Shown piece after piece: positions 22,446 through 33,556 of a stretch of 64,000 nucleotides of DNA. Each line of letters begins with the position of its first letter. Position 1 is the first letter of the stretch. The notes below the pieces were generated by a model. The model did no database searches. It was not told where the DNA came from and saw nothing but the letters and a program-made list of their open reading frames with translations. The stretch is from Dipteris shenzhenensis (taxonomy: Eukaryota > Polypodiophyta > Polypodiopsida > Gleicheniales), in the NCBI GenBank assembly GCA_047967505.1, contig CM106539.1; one strand, 5' to 3'. Position numbers and translations under genes: made by a program.

Positions 22446-22453
22446 CATGGAAC
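22446..22453. repeat. left target-site duplication of the MITE
   Basis: CATGGAAC lies directly before the terminal repeat and is repeated at 22730-22737 directly after it. A further shared C makes 8 or 9 bp possible. Confidence 0.75.
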
Positions 22454-22455
22454 CT

Positions 22456-22493
<38 letters not shown>

Positions 22494-22729
22494 CACTATG
22501 TATAAACCCTCTATATCACGTGCGTTCAAGGCCTATATTTAAAATCCCTTATCTGTAAATTTTTTCATTAATAAAATGTACCCCTTTTCTATACAAATCT
22601 GTAAATTTTTTCCAAAACTATTTTAAATAGTCCCTTATGTATATTTATTTTTGTAAATTTTAGGAATAAAAAATATCCTTCTGTTGAACTCACGTGATAG
22701 GGTTACATATGATGAGTGACCCCCCCGAG
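22454..22729. mobile_element. 276-bp MITE with G-run terminal inverted repeats
   Basis: The left end reads CTCGGGG…GGGTCACTATGTA…AAACCC…TATCACGTG. The right end, in reverse complement, reads CTCGGGGGGGTCACTCAT…TATGTAACCC…TATCACGTG. The arms are about 45 bp with small gaps. The 8-bp target duplication fits hAT, and a 9-bp one would fit MULE. The G run is 36 at the left (22457-22492) but 7 in the right arm. There is no coding capacity. It is inserted in a gypsy RNase H remnant. Confidence 0.75.
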
Positions 22730-22737
22730 CATGGAAC
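22730..22737. repeat. right target-site duplication of the MITE
   Basis: CATGGAAC directly follows the right terminal repeat and matches 22446-22453. Confidence 0.75.
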
Positions 22738-23100
22738 CAAGCCTTCGCTCCACATCTTCCATCTTCCACTAACTTGTTCACACACGATTTGAGAATCTCC
22801 TCGCATCTCAAGTTGCTTGATGTGATGTTTTTGCGCCTTTTGTAGCCCAAAAATGAGTGCCAAGTACTCAACTTGGTTGCAAGTACTTGTAGAATTGCTA
22901 TAACAATAAAACCTCACCCCCGGTGAAGTGAGCTTCACACCCACACTAGCAACCTTGGTCGAAGGTTTGTATGCTTTGTCAAATTGAAGGATCCAAGATG
23001 TCATTACACCAAGACTAAAATCCAGACATCCCAAGTTTCTCGGTAGTCCAAGATAGGTAGAAGGAGAGGGTGGGGAGAATTCAATACTTGAGCAAGACAT

Positions 23101-23929
23101 TCAGCACCAAAGATGTCGCAGATTAGAGGTGCAAAAACAGAGAAGTTTTGTAGTCGCAGAAATGGAGAACCGCGAGTCACACAGATGTCATAGATTAGAG
23201 GTGCAGAAATAGAGAACCACACATAGAAGACACCGCACACAATCATAGGAGTAATGGATGTCAACAGATTTTATGCCACTAGCCGCGGAGACTTCGCATC
23301 CCAACAGCCACACCAATTCTATTATCTAGAAAAGAAATCAAGGCATGAGGCTAGATGTTGGGCATGGCGACACTTGAGGGCCATGGGGAAGAGGGAACGT
23401 GAGGGAGAAGCATTAACATGGGTGGGGAAAAGGGATTAATAGGGGTGGGAATGAAGAGGGAGACCATGGCACAAAGAGGAAGGGAGAGGGGGAAGAGGAG
23501 CATGTATATGATGGGAGCTCGAATGTAGAGATGGAGACATCAAGGGAAGAGAAGAGAGTCATGCTTTATTTGAAAGGAAGGATGGGGAAATCAAGGTACT
23601 AGCATGGTGGCTTTACAAGAATGAGCATGTCCCATCAAGAAATAGCTCCCTTTGGTGATTGTCATTGTTGATACATACACTTTCCTATAGTTTTAGCTTA
23701 CCTTTGCTTGTACATTTATAGCTAAGAGAGGGGGTCTCTCCCAATAAATGCATCCTCCCACATGTATGGTGTGTATGGAGGAATCTTCCATGTGGGCTAG
23801 GCGGGTATGCACTCTCAATTGTGTGCGACAACCCTTTGCCTCATTTTTCCACATAAATCAAGCCCCATATCCCAAGTCTAAGATACTCCCTTGGTCTCTT
23901 CTCAATTTTATAATACGTTCAAACATCTA
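23101..23929. other. non-coding; possible decayed LTR promoter
   Basis: At 23090-23230 two ~70-bp segments share AGATGTC(G/A)(C/T)AGATTAGAGGTGCA. On the minus strand, 23750-23660 reads CTCTCTTAGCTATAAATG then TGTACAAGC, which looks like a TATA-bearing LTR promoter, but no paired LTR was found. No gene. Confidence 0.3.
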
Positions 23930-24335
23930 GGAGGACAAGTGGAGGGTTGGCACAAGGAATCTTGCGACCTCATCCTACTTTCCCCATTATTTAACTTGCA
24001 TTCTTAGACTATCTACACCCTTCCCCACATGGGCCTATCCTACATGGAGGGAATAATCCAATATAATATCTATCTCCACCTATTTTATATTACTTCTCCC
24101 ATGGTACTTGGGCCATGTCTCACTAAATGTAGGCATGGGACAGCCTAGGTGGAGGGATGGCACATGGAGGAACCATGCAACCTTAACATTTTATAATATT
24201 TCTACCATGGATTATGTACAACACACCTTATGGGTCCTCTTACGTGGAAGGGTGGCACATGGTCATGCCCTGCCCCCTCAACCCTGGGCCCTGTGCACAC
24301 CATATTTTATTATACTATTGCCACACATACAAGCA
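23930..24335. repeat. degenerate tandem repeat of ~100 bp
   Basis: Variants of GTGGAGGG(T/A)TGGCACA(A/T)GGA, followed by a CATGCAACCTTAACATTTTATAAT-like segment and CACATGGGCC, recur roughly at 23935, 24050, 24150 and 24240. Copies are strongly diverged and have no coding potential. Confidence 0.5.
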
Positions 24336-24384
24336 CACACACATATTTAGGCCATGTTTTACCTTGATCAAATTTATCCATAAC

Positions 24385-24496
24385 AGTATATATGTATATA
24401 TATATGTGTATATATGTATATATATAGTATGTATCTCTCTCTGTCCCTATCTCTATCTCTGTCTCTGTCTCTGTCTCTGTCTATATATATATATAG
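24385..24496. repeat. TA/TG microsatellite followed by (TCTCTG)n
   Basis: TATATATGTATA-type repeats cover 24385-24427. TCTCTGTCCC and TCTCTG hexamers cover 24435-24481. TATATATATATA then ends the block. Confidence 0.85.
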
Positions 24497-25379
24497 ATTT
24501 TCCATGGATTTAAATTATTATTATTTATTTAAATGAGGATTGTTAAAAATAAAAGTTTAGACTAGGATTTTTGCAGAATAGAGTAATGTAAGAATTATGT
24601 TTTCTAGTTTTTACATTATTAGTAAAAAATGTTTATGTAAGTAAGTAAACTTTTTATTCCAAAAGGGTAGTGCCAAAAATTAAACTTTTGGTTTGAGAAG
24701 GATATTTTCATAAAGTTGTTTTTTTTAATAGAAATTAATTAAGTACAAAAATGAATTGGGACCATACATGAGTCTATGCAAGATGTTACGTTAAATTTCA
24801 AATAGTGGTTTTTAAATAAAATTTTGTCCAAAAGTACTTGTGAAAATGACTTTAAACATTGCAGAGTCCAAAATTAATGAAATGTGTGTGTTTTCATGCC
24901 TTAGCCTACACCTCTCACTAGAATACATCCCGAGGACCTATGCTACACTTGTGGACACTTATGCTACAAGAGTGCTACAATGACATTGACATGATTGTAG
25001 GTGATCAACACCCTTGGAACCTGGACTTGCAAGAAACTGTGACAAAAAAGATGCATTTTTGTAATCCAAACAGCATGATCTTGCACACATAGGTGCCTAA
25101 CTTTGCAATGAAATCCATCTTTTGCTAGCCTTCCTTCGACAATTTAGATATGATTGTATCAGCTTATAGAGCCTTGTACTAAAGGAAAAGAGCTTTTATG
25201 TGTTGAAATAAGGGAGACTCGTAGGTTGGCTTGCCTTGATAGTGCAAGATACCTCCTCAGCTCCCATGTCAAAGTGTTGGAAGACCATGTAGGTAAATGA
25301 GAGATTATTGTAGAAACCCGAGACACTATACAAAGGCTAGGGACCAAGAAGCTCATCCCTATAAGAGACAGAATAGTGG
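24497..25379. other. non-coding AT-rich sequence
   Basis: No gene is recognised. The right-hand part may include the body of the copia LTR whose edge is at 25500, but its other border could not be found. Confidence 0.4.
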
Positions 25380-25720
25380 ACACACATACTAAAATGAGGA
25401 TATATATATACTCTAGATAGGGAGCCTAGCCCTAATACTAACTAGAGGGGAAAAAGAACCCCCAAGGGTAGGTTCACACCATACTACTCATAATCTAACA
25501 AATTCCCCCTCTAGTGATAATGCACGAACATGTATAGAGAAATGAGACAATCACCAAAATGAAGCAAGCCTAAACCTTTTGAAAAAGCTTCACACTTTTT
25601 TGTAGGTAGTGCCTTGGTCAAAATGTTTGCCATGTTCTAGTGTGTAGGATAATAGATCAAGTTGATCTATCCTGCATGCAATGCCACTTTGGGATAATGA
25701 TAATGTGCCCATGGATGTTT
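25380..25720 (-). mobile_element. Ty1/copia 3'-end remnant (RNase H tail, polypurine tract, LTR edge)
   Basis: On the minus strand, about 25650-25517 encodes NMANILTKALPTKK and GLGLLHFGDCLIS, the C-terminal end of copia RNase H, closed by a stop. The polypurine tract AGAGGGGGAATT (25512-25501) and an LTR start TGTTAGATTATGAG from 25500 leftward follow. The far LTR border is not resolved and everything upstream of the RNase H tail is missing. Confidence 0.6.
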
Positions 25721-26710
25721 TTATCAAAACTATACTTATATATTAATATAAAATCCTAGCAAAAGTTTATCAAGCTAGTTTTTTTAGTTTCACAGTAATG
25801 GGAGGAACATAGTACAATTTTATATTTTTTCTTTTAAATTTTAAAGTAAAAGATGTGAATCTTGGCGAAACTTTAAATTTGTTCATATAAAAGTTTCAAA
25901 TTCTGGCGAATGTTTCAAAAGTTTATTTCTATTAGGGCATATGAACTTTTGAAACATTTTGCTTCTTAGCAAAACTACCTTGAACAAATCATCCATGAAT
26001 ATGGCTCGATGTGTTTTGTGCAAGCATGAAACACAAAATTTCATGCAATTGCAATAGCACTTTGACCACCATGAGGAATGGGTGGTTGGTGTGTGAAACC
26101 ATGAAGATCTTCCTCTTGAGCCACACACCCAATTCTAGTTGTGAAGGCTACCCTCCCATACTTAGCCTCACATGAAGTGGTGGCCAACGCATCATTTCTT
26201 GCTCAACCAAGATATCTATACTTTGCCAAGAAAGAAATAATTTCAATTGTGGACTGTCTACCTGCAATTTAAAAATGGGAGGTGCCAAATAGAGCACTGA
26301 AGGTACACAAACTCGCTCTGTGGATTAACTCATGTGAATAAGTTAGAGCGCCTTGAGCCGTATATGTGGTATGTGTGCACTGATCCTTAGTGCACTTTAA
26401 TATGAAAAAGATACAATCTACAAGAGCAAACTTTACTTTATGAGGTTTTCTTAAGGGATATTGATATGATGGGAAATCGGGAACATGGAAAAAAGTAATA
26501 TTTCCCACGAGTTCTAGACTTTCCTATGATGTGAACATCTTTGCATGTCATAAGGAGGAAGCCCTCACTCTTTTTCCCATAGATACACCAAGGTCAAATG
26601 CTTGGGGGAAAGGTGGGAAATTACAACCCGCCACATAGGATGAATTTCCCACCAAATTTCCAAGCAAGGTGAATTCATTAAATGGGCCTGTCCTCAAAAA
26701 AGAGGGTGGA

Positions 26711-26715
<5 letters not shown>
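25721..26715. other. non-coding, no feature recognised
   Basis: Short open frames only (longest 81 codons), none with a recognisable domain. The segment between the copia remnant and the LINE is otherwise unremarkable. Confidence 0.4.

Positions 26716-26740
<25 letters not shown>
26716..26740. repeat. (GA)n microsatellite
   Basis: An uninterrupted run of about 12 GA dinucleotides, 85 bp before the LINE target duplication. Confidence 0.9.
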
Positions 26741-26741
<1 letters not shown>

Positions 26742-26825
26742 ACATGAGGATATTATGGAGGACTCGAGTGAAACTAGAGATGTTGTGAGGAAAGTATAAA
26801 CGACCGAAGTTAAACTGGCGTAGAT

Positions 26826-26841
26826 TCTTCAGCCCAATTTC
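26826..26841. repeat. left target-site duplication of the LINE
   Basis: TCTTCAGCCCAATTTC (16 bp) is followed by the T-rich complement of the LINE poly(A) tail. It is identical to 32916-32931. Confidence 0.9.
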
Positions 26842-27155
26842 TTTTCTTTTCTTTTTTTTTTGAAAAAGCTGCGATTATATTAAATTGGAAGAAAAGAGAA
26901 AGATTACAGCACTGCCCGGAGGCAGAGTCAACAACCCCAACATGCTGGGGGGATTACCAAAGGGAAGTCCTATTCAAAAGGGAGGTGCTACTGTCTCTCA
27001 TCTAAAGAGGATTTTGCTAGCACAGTCTACAACAAGCTTAAGATCTGATTTTTGAGTAGTGACAAGGCTACGAGGATTTCTTCTTGTTTGACTAGGTTCT
27101 CCTTCATATGAGCCAGCTTGGGATCTTGTTCTTTGTACGTGTGGCCTTCCATCTT

Positions 27156-30100
27156 CTACTCCAGGGCCTGCATCTTCTTCCTCACATCTTTGAAAGAGTC
27201 TTCAATCTGCTTACAAATGTCAAGGATTAGAGGATGCAGTATATCTTTATGAGTACCTTGAAAGAGCATTTCGTTACGGCTAATCCAAACATTCCACAAG
27301 TAGGCTGCTCTCATACTATTCCAAAGAGTTGTTGGCAATCCATAGATTTCTCCTAGAAGGAGTTCCTTAGCTGAAATAGAAGAAGGATGGATGTAGGACA
27401 TGAGTTTGTTAAACCAATTTAGTGCGGGAATGTTAAAGCTGCATCCCATAAACAAATGTTGGAGAGATTCATTTTCAGTTTTGCAGTGGCAACATTTACC
27501 ATCTCCCTTTCCTATCCTTAAAGCCCTCATGGAGGTCCACACAGCATGATGTAAGATTAACCAAAGCAGGCAAGACTTTTTGTGGCTGATGTCCCTTTTC
27601 CAGCAGTTGCTTAACCTAAATTCCCATTGTCTTACATTCCAATTGATTTTCCATGGTCTATTAAGTTTAAATTGAAGACTAGAATTCAATTTATGAAGAG
27701 GGGGGAGGGGGAGAAGCTGACTCCCTTGATGCCATTTAAAAGACTGAATTTTGAATTCTCCTTTGAAGTGGATCCTTGCTGCCCTGGAGTCCCAAAGGTC
27801 TATCCTTTCCTGCACAAGAAGATAATCAGAGTTAGACAGTTTGAATAGACTTTTAAGACTCTTTTATCCTTCCATCTCCTATTGGCATAATCCCATGTGT
27901 CCCCAGAGCCGAATGCCCTTCTTGTGTAGTTTATAAGCATGTTTTAGATCTCCAGAGAAGAAGTTCTGAAGTTGAGTGTTGAACCAAATAGAGTCCAAGT
28001 GGGCCCATGAGCAAATGTGATTGGAGTATCTTTTGAGGATAAGTTGCTCTTTGAACTTGTTCCAAGAGTTCCAAATCCCCTTGACCAATTGGGAGCCTTT
28101 TGGAATGATTTTGAGAGGGCTGCAGATGAGGGGGATAGTGTCCAATTTTTTCCAAGTAGGGCAGTCCTTAAGTCTAAAGTCCATGTTGTGCCTATGGAAC
28201 AGAAGGGACCAGCTGTCATTAGGGGAGAGAAGACTTCTGATGACCCATTTAGCAGCCATCCTATCAGATAGCTCACAAAGGTTAGGGATCCCAAGGCCTC
28301 CCTTCTCTTTGGGAGTGGTGCAGAATTCCCAGGCCACTTTGGGCAGTTTGTAGATGCTCCCATCTCCACTCCACAAGAAGTTCCTGCACAATCTATCAAA
28401 GGACTTTAGGTCAGCATTAGAAGGCCTCCAACAGGAGAGGAAATGTATGGTGGCAAGAATCACTATGTGTTTGAGGACCATAACTCTAGAGGCCATGTTG
28501 AATTGCATCCCTTTCCACTTGTCGAGCTTGGCTTTCAGCTTGTCAAGGACCCACTCCCATCTTTGGTGTATGGAGACACCAAATCCCATCGGGATACCAA
28601 GGAGCCTAAAGATATCACCATCCCTAATCATTTTGCAATCTTGTTGCAGGAGCCAGTCAGGGGGGAGTTTGTTCATAGTCTCGATTCCAGCCTTGGAATG
28701 GTTAACTTGGCTGCCACTGGCCAAACAAAAAGTGCCCAGACAATCCCAGAAAGAGGCGATTGATTGGTCATCGTTATGGATGAGAGCACTAGTATCATCA
28801 GGCAAAAGTTGCAGGCAGAGGCCAGAGGGGCTATCTAGACTGGCAATTCCTTTTAGGGCACCTTGGTCCATCTTTTCTTGGACAAGCCAACCAAGGGCAT
28901 CAGCAGAGATGGCAAAGAGGAGGGGGGCTAAAGGGTAGCCCTGCCTGATGGATCTCTTGAGAGGGAAGGGGTCAGACAAAGAACCATTAATGGCAACTCT
29001 AGATCTTGCATTGCCAAATAGAACCATGACAAATTTAATAAATTTTCTTCCCAAGCCCATGTCATGAAGGGATTGAAAGACAAAATCCCAGTCCAACCTA
29101 TCATAAGCCTTGTCAAAGTCAATCTTAAAAAACATAAAGTCTTGGTTGGTAGACTGGGCATGCTCAATACCCTCCCACATGCTGATGATTGCATCAAGAA
29201 TGTACCTTCCCTTGATAAACCCCTTCTGTTCCTTTCGGATCTAGGAGTTTAAGTGGTTGGAGAGTCTCAGAGCAAAGGCTTTGGCATATATCTTGTAAGC
29301 AGTGTTAAGACAAGTAATTGGTCTCCAGTTAGTAAGAAGGTGTTTTTCTTCTCTTTTATGAATAAGCTTGATAACTCTCTCATTAACAGAAGGAGGGAGA
29401 GAGCCAAACCTGAGGGATTCATTCCACACCATCAAAAGGGGAGAAGTAATACAGTCTTGAAAGGTTTGGAAGAATTCGTTCGGAAGGCCATTAGGGCCCG
29501 GACTTTTGCCTTTTTTTAGCAAATCAATGGTGTACTTAATTTCAGTTTTGGAGAGGTCCCGGTTGAGAATGTAGTTCAGCTTCTCTAGGACAATAGCTTT
29601 TCTACAACGGGCTATAGTAGCCCGGACCCTGGTCTTCTCAGGAGAGTAACAAGGATCCCTATTGAAAATTTCAGAGAAATAGTTTCTTATGTACTCTTTA
29701 TTCTCCTCTTGGGAAGAGATGAAGAGACCATCTTTTTTCTACATAAGGGGAAGGAGGTCTCTTCTAGACTTTTGTTTAAGGGTCTGAAACATTTCCTTCG
29801 AGGGTCTATCGGCTTTACCAGCCCACGAATTCCTAGTGTACTTCTTAATTTGGTTGCCCTCAATAAGCTCTTCCCTTTTGAGATCAGCCTTGGCTTGAAG
29901 GATGTCAGAGAGGACTACTCGATCTCCAGTAAGCATTCTAGTTTCAAGGGTTTTGAGGGAGTCATACTTGGCTTTCCTCCTGAGCTGCCTGATTTGTTGG
30001 ACAGATCTTTTAGCCTCTCTCAGGAACTGCTAGGTTGATTTCACAGCACAAGCCCAAGCATGGGAGGGAGAAGAGGGACCTTCAAAATAGGAGGACCAAA

Positions 30101-30905
30101 TCTTCTCAATCTGATCTCTGACAAGGGGGAGGTGAAAGAGATCCTGATCCACATGAAACCACCCAGACTTGATATTAGCATTGGAGTTGGAGAGACTAAG
30201 CAGAATAGGTTTGTGGTCTGAAAGACAAATGTCTTTGAAGACCTTGGCCTGAGAGTTGTTGAACGAGTGAAGGAGACCTAAGGAGACATAAGCCCGATCC
30301 AGTCTAGCCTTCCTATGATCCTTTCCTTTCTGAGAATTATCTCAGGTGAAATCATTGGAGGAGGAGGCATCGACCAGGGCATGGCTGTCTTTACAATTAT
30401 TCCACTCTCTCTTCTCCCTACCACTTATAACAACACCCTTCCTAAAATATCTATCAATGCTAGACTCTACCATATTAAAGTTACCAAGCAAAATAATCAG
30501 AAATTGAAAAAAAGAGAGGGAGGTCCAGAGGGAGGGCCGAGAGCTAGCAGGCCCCCAAGCATACACAGAGGTCACCACAAAGGTCTCCTCGGCTTTTATT
30601 TCTACTGCTACCCACTTGTGAGAATCATCATAGAAAATGTTAGTGATTGATGACCCCCATTCCTCATGGACTCCAAGGGCAGCTCCTCCCTTCCTTGGGG
30701 GGTGATTAGTGTGGAACCATCTATGGGAGGTTGACACAGCTTTGAGGTTGTACTCAAGAGTCTTGTCAATAGCCTTTAATTCCTGCAAGCAAATAAAGTC
30801 AGCATTAATACTGTTGTCACTCATCCATTTCTTAAAGACCCTCGGTCTGTCTGGATCTGTTAATCCTTGGGTGTTAAATGAGATGGCTCTTATGGCTTGC
30901 TTCGT
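27156..30905 (-). pseudogene. LINE ORF2: endonuclease, reverse transcriptase, zf-RVT
   Basis: Order from right to left: an APE-type endonuclease (about 30905-30340) with FICLQELKA and LLGNFNMV, where the usual GDFN has lost its Asp. A reverse transcriptase (29522-28400) follows with GKSPGPNGLP, FFKIDFDKAYDRLDW, IRQGYPLAPLLF and LLPDDTSA, the last standing for the catalytic F/Y-A-D-D box. The zf-RVT region (27815-27400) has SHKKSCLLWLILHHAVWT and CCHCKTENESLQHLF. Frames are broken near 30350, 29520-29240, 27880 and elsewhere, so it is non-functional. In life the protein would nick target DNA and copy the element RNA at the nick. Confidence 0.85.
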
Positions 30906-31127
30906 TTCGAGTTAATTTTTCTATTTCCTAGCTAGGGATCCTTTCTTCCCTATAGATTGGTGGGGGATTTCCTGGCTAGTACCCACTTTGGAGAGCCTAC
31001 GTTTAGCATTGAGGTGTTGGAGCTTACCTTGAACCTTGGGTGACTTTTCTAGAGGAGGTTGGAGGTTCCTACCTGGCAGAGTTTCTTCTTTAGCCTGCGA
31101 GAGAGAGTTGTCTTCCTCCATGATTGG

Positions 31128-32500
31128 CTAATTCAGATCATATTCATTTAGCTCCCGAGATAATTGTTGGTCTTCGTTGAACTGAGTGTCATCAACAAAA
31201 TCGTCTTCTGTGGAGGATTTTATGTCTTCTTCCCCTGTCAGTTCTACATTATTTTTCCCAGCATCTTTAGCTTCCTTCTCATGTGGCTGGGAAACAATTA
31301 GGGCTAGTTCAGTCAGGTCAACGAGGAGAGGAGAGAACTTATTAAAGTTCCTACTCTTCACCTTATTGTGGACAACAGTTTTTGAGAGTTTATTTTTCTT
31401 AGAAACAGTATGGAAACCATCACTATCAGGCTCATTCTTCTGCCCTTGGGAGGGGGCTAGCTGAGAGTCTGCATCAGTCATTTTTATTGTCTCTGGGTAG
31501 TCTCTTACAAAATGACCAGTACGCATACACTTAAAGCAAGATTAGGAAGATTTTTGTAAGAGATTTCCTGTTTTCTGACTATGTGTCCTTCTGAATCCTT
31601 AATCAATATGAATTCCGGCATTTGACCCAACACTTCCATCTCAATGAGCACCTGCGGGTGCCATCTCGGGTTGATGTCTGTGAAAGGGCATTGGCCAAGT
31701 AATTTCCCTATAGGTTCGATGATTAATTTCAGTATAGGAACCAGATGAGCAGGCAAATTAGGGAATTCTACCTAGACCGGCATTCGGGTGGGTTTTGGGC
31801 CCATAGGGTCAAAATCTTCGTTCCATTTGAACAAAGATAGCGGGGAATTGTGAACCATCCACTGTCCCCCCCCCAACACATTCAACGCAGCTTCTTGGCT
31901 CTCAAATAGAAAAAGGAAGAAGTTATTAGGCAGATACTATGTAGATAATACCTTGTTTCCTCTAAGAATCCAATTTTGTCGAGTCCACTGATGAAGGACT
32001 TCTGCAGAAGGGCGAGGGCCATGGCATAGACCAACCAGCGCACGTTCCTGGTACATTTTAGACCAGTTGAATAGAAGGTTGGAAGGGATTTGAACAGAAG
32101 CCATACCTCCCTTCGATGCTGCAAGTTCGTTGCTCTCACCTGAGGCTTGCTTGCTGGTTGTATATTTGCCTTGAGCTTGGGAGATTTCTGCTACAGAGTA
32201 CATGTTCGCTTGGAGATTCCCAGCAGAATAGCCATCTCTCGCTCGTGAAAAGAATTGGTGGGCTTTCACCCAAGAAAGGGGCCTGGGGTGGGATTGGAGT
32301 CCTGAAGCTCCCAAATGCCGAGCTGTTGAAGAGGAAGCTATCATTGTGCGGGGGCTGGGAATTAAAGAAGGGTCTCAAAGGGGCTGAAAAGGGTTGGAAC
32401 ACAGGGTTCCCCATTAGAGGAGAGAAGGAAGGTTCCCTAGGCATGCGAGGATTCCCGAGGGAGGTTCCAAACATCCTATTAGGCTGAATTTCCATGGCTA
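31128..32500 (-). pseudogene. LINE ORF1: DUF4283-like, zinc-knuckle RNA-binding protein
   Basis: Fragments in different frames give an N-terminal Pro/Phe-rich part (32495-32136). Next comes a DUF4283-like part (32050-31510) with LVGLCHGPRPSAEVLHQW and a continuation NPRWHPQVLIEMEVLG. It ends in a zinc knuckle (CFKCMRTGHFVRDYPE, about 31540-31490, with the last Cys replaced by Tyr) and an acidic tail. Stops and frameshifts near 31760, 31940 and 32140 separate the parts. The normal role is to bind element RNA. Confidence 0.7.
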
Positions 32501-32915
32501 CCGTCGTTTTGGATCGGGCTAGAGTCTCGAGCTGGGGTAGTCGGCCTATTTGGCTTTGTAGGAGATGGTTGTTCCAAGCTGGGCTGAGTCATCTCCTTGC
32601 AATTATTGACCTTGGAAGGCTTCGTGCTCCAAGTCGAGGCGAGGGGGAAAAACTGTGGAAGTACTTGCTGGACGGCGTGAAGCAGGGGAGTCTTCCACCA
32701 TCTCTGTGGAAGGGCCTGCCTCACCCATGGTGAGGTGGCCCTCCTTTAGGGGGACGGAGAGCCTGTGTGGATGAGAAGGGGGGGGGATAACACAGACAGA
32801 GCTGAAGCTGAAGGAAGGAAGCTTGCATGCGAGGTGGAACAGACGGGGAGCAACGGCTCCTAACTTCTCAGCTGCCTAGAATCCTCTTGCATATCTCTTT
32901 AGTTGCGACACACTC

Positions 32916-32931
32916 TCTTCAGCCCAATTTC
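32916..32931. repeat. right target-site duplication of the LINE
   Basis: TCTTCAGCCCAATTTC, identical to 26826-26841. Confidence 0.9.
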
Positions 32932-33556
32932 ATTACTAAGACCCATCCTTCGAGGACAGGCCAAAAACCCATTTAAGCATAATTTTTTCCACAAAACCCC
33001 TCCCATGTGATAAAGGCCTTTAGAATGAGTTTCTGGCTCGTAAAGAAAAGACCAAGGTGTGTGATGGAGTTGAACAACCAGCACTACGGTCTCGTCAGTG
33101 CTTTATTACGAGTCAAGTTTGGAATTTGTTTTCACGTTTCGGCTCAGTATCAATGTGTCGTCACGGCTCTATCACGCCACTACATAAAAATGTTACCCCG
33201 GAGTCGGATCTTCGGCTGATTGTCAAACGTATCGTCACAGCTTTGGTTCTGTATGCCAGACGCGTTTCAGAAGTCATGAATGGGATTGACTTGAGCGACA
33301 CCGCTCCATGTCGAGATAAAGGACAACGAGACAGGACACGTGAAGTTAATGCGACTTCAGTAATATTGATCGATGTACAGACAGAATGAAAGCGCGAGGT
33401 GCCGTGCACGCAACGGAAAGCGTGGTGCATTTCAGTGCAGCATGAGCATGGCTGCATGAATATTGCAGATCAAGACCATGGCGCTTGCCGCAGCAGGATG
33501 GACTATGCAGGGAGTGGCATATGTCTCGGCGTTGTTTCAATCCTAAAAGCAGAAAC
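32932..33556. promoter_or_regulatory. upstream region of the membrane-protein gene
   Basis: The stretch between the LINE and the gene is more GC-rich than the surrounding DNA from about 33050 on. It should contain the promoter and 5' leader, but no convincing TATA box or upstream exon can be assigned. Confidence 0.3.

Larger units (their letters stand above)
22330..23100 (-). pseudogene. Ty3/gypsy RNase H remnant, split by a MITE
   Basis: The frame at 23100-22730 reads KVASVGVKLTSPG, then NQVEYLALIFGL and MRGDSQIVCEQVSG. This is the strand and acidic-residue pattern of type-1 RNase H in plant gypsy pol (E in QVEY, D in GDSQ). It is interrupted at 22729 by the 276-bp MITE and appears to resume on the far side at 22445 in decayed form. 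The segment is inactive. Confidence 0.6.
26842..32915 (-). mobile_element. L1-like LINE, full length but decayed (6.07 kb)
   Basis: The element is bounded by identical 16-bp target duplications and ends at its 3' side (left) in an oligo(A) tail, seen as T-rich 26842-26871. It carries ORF1 (gag-like, DUF4283-type region plus zinc knuckle) and ORF2 (APE endonuclease, reverse transcriptase, zf-RVT). The perfect 16-bp duplication suggests a moderately recent insertion. Several frameshifts and stops still disable both ORFs. Its 5' end faces right and lies about 0.6 kb upstream of the membrane-protein gene at 33557, on the opposite strand. Confidence 0.9.
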
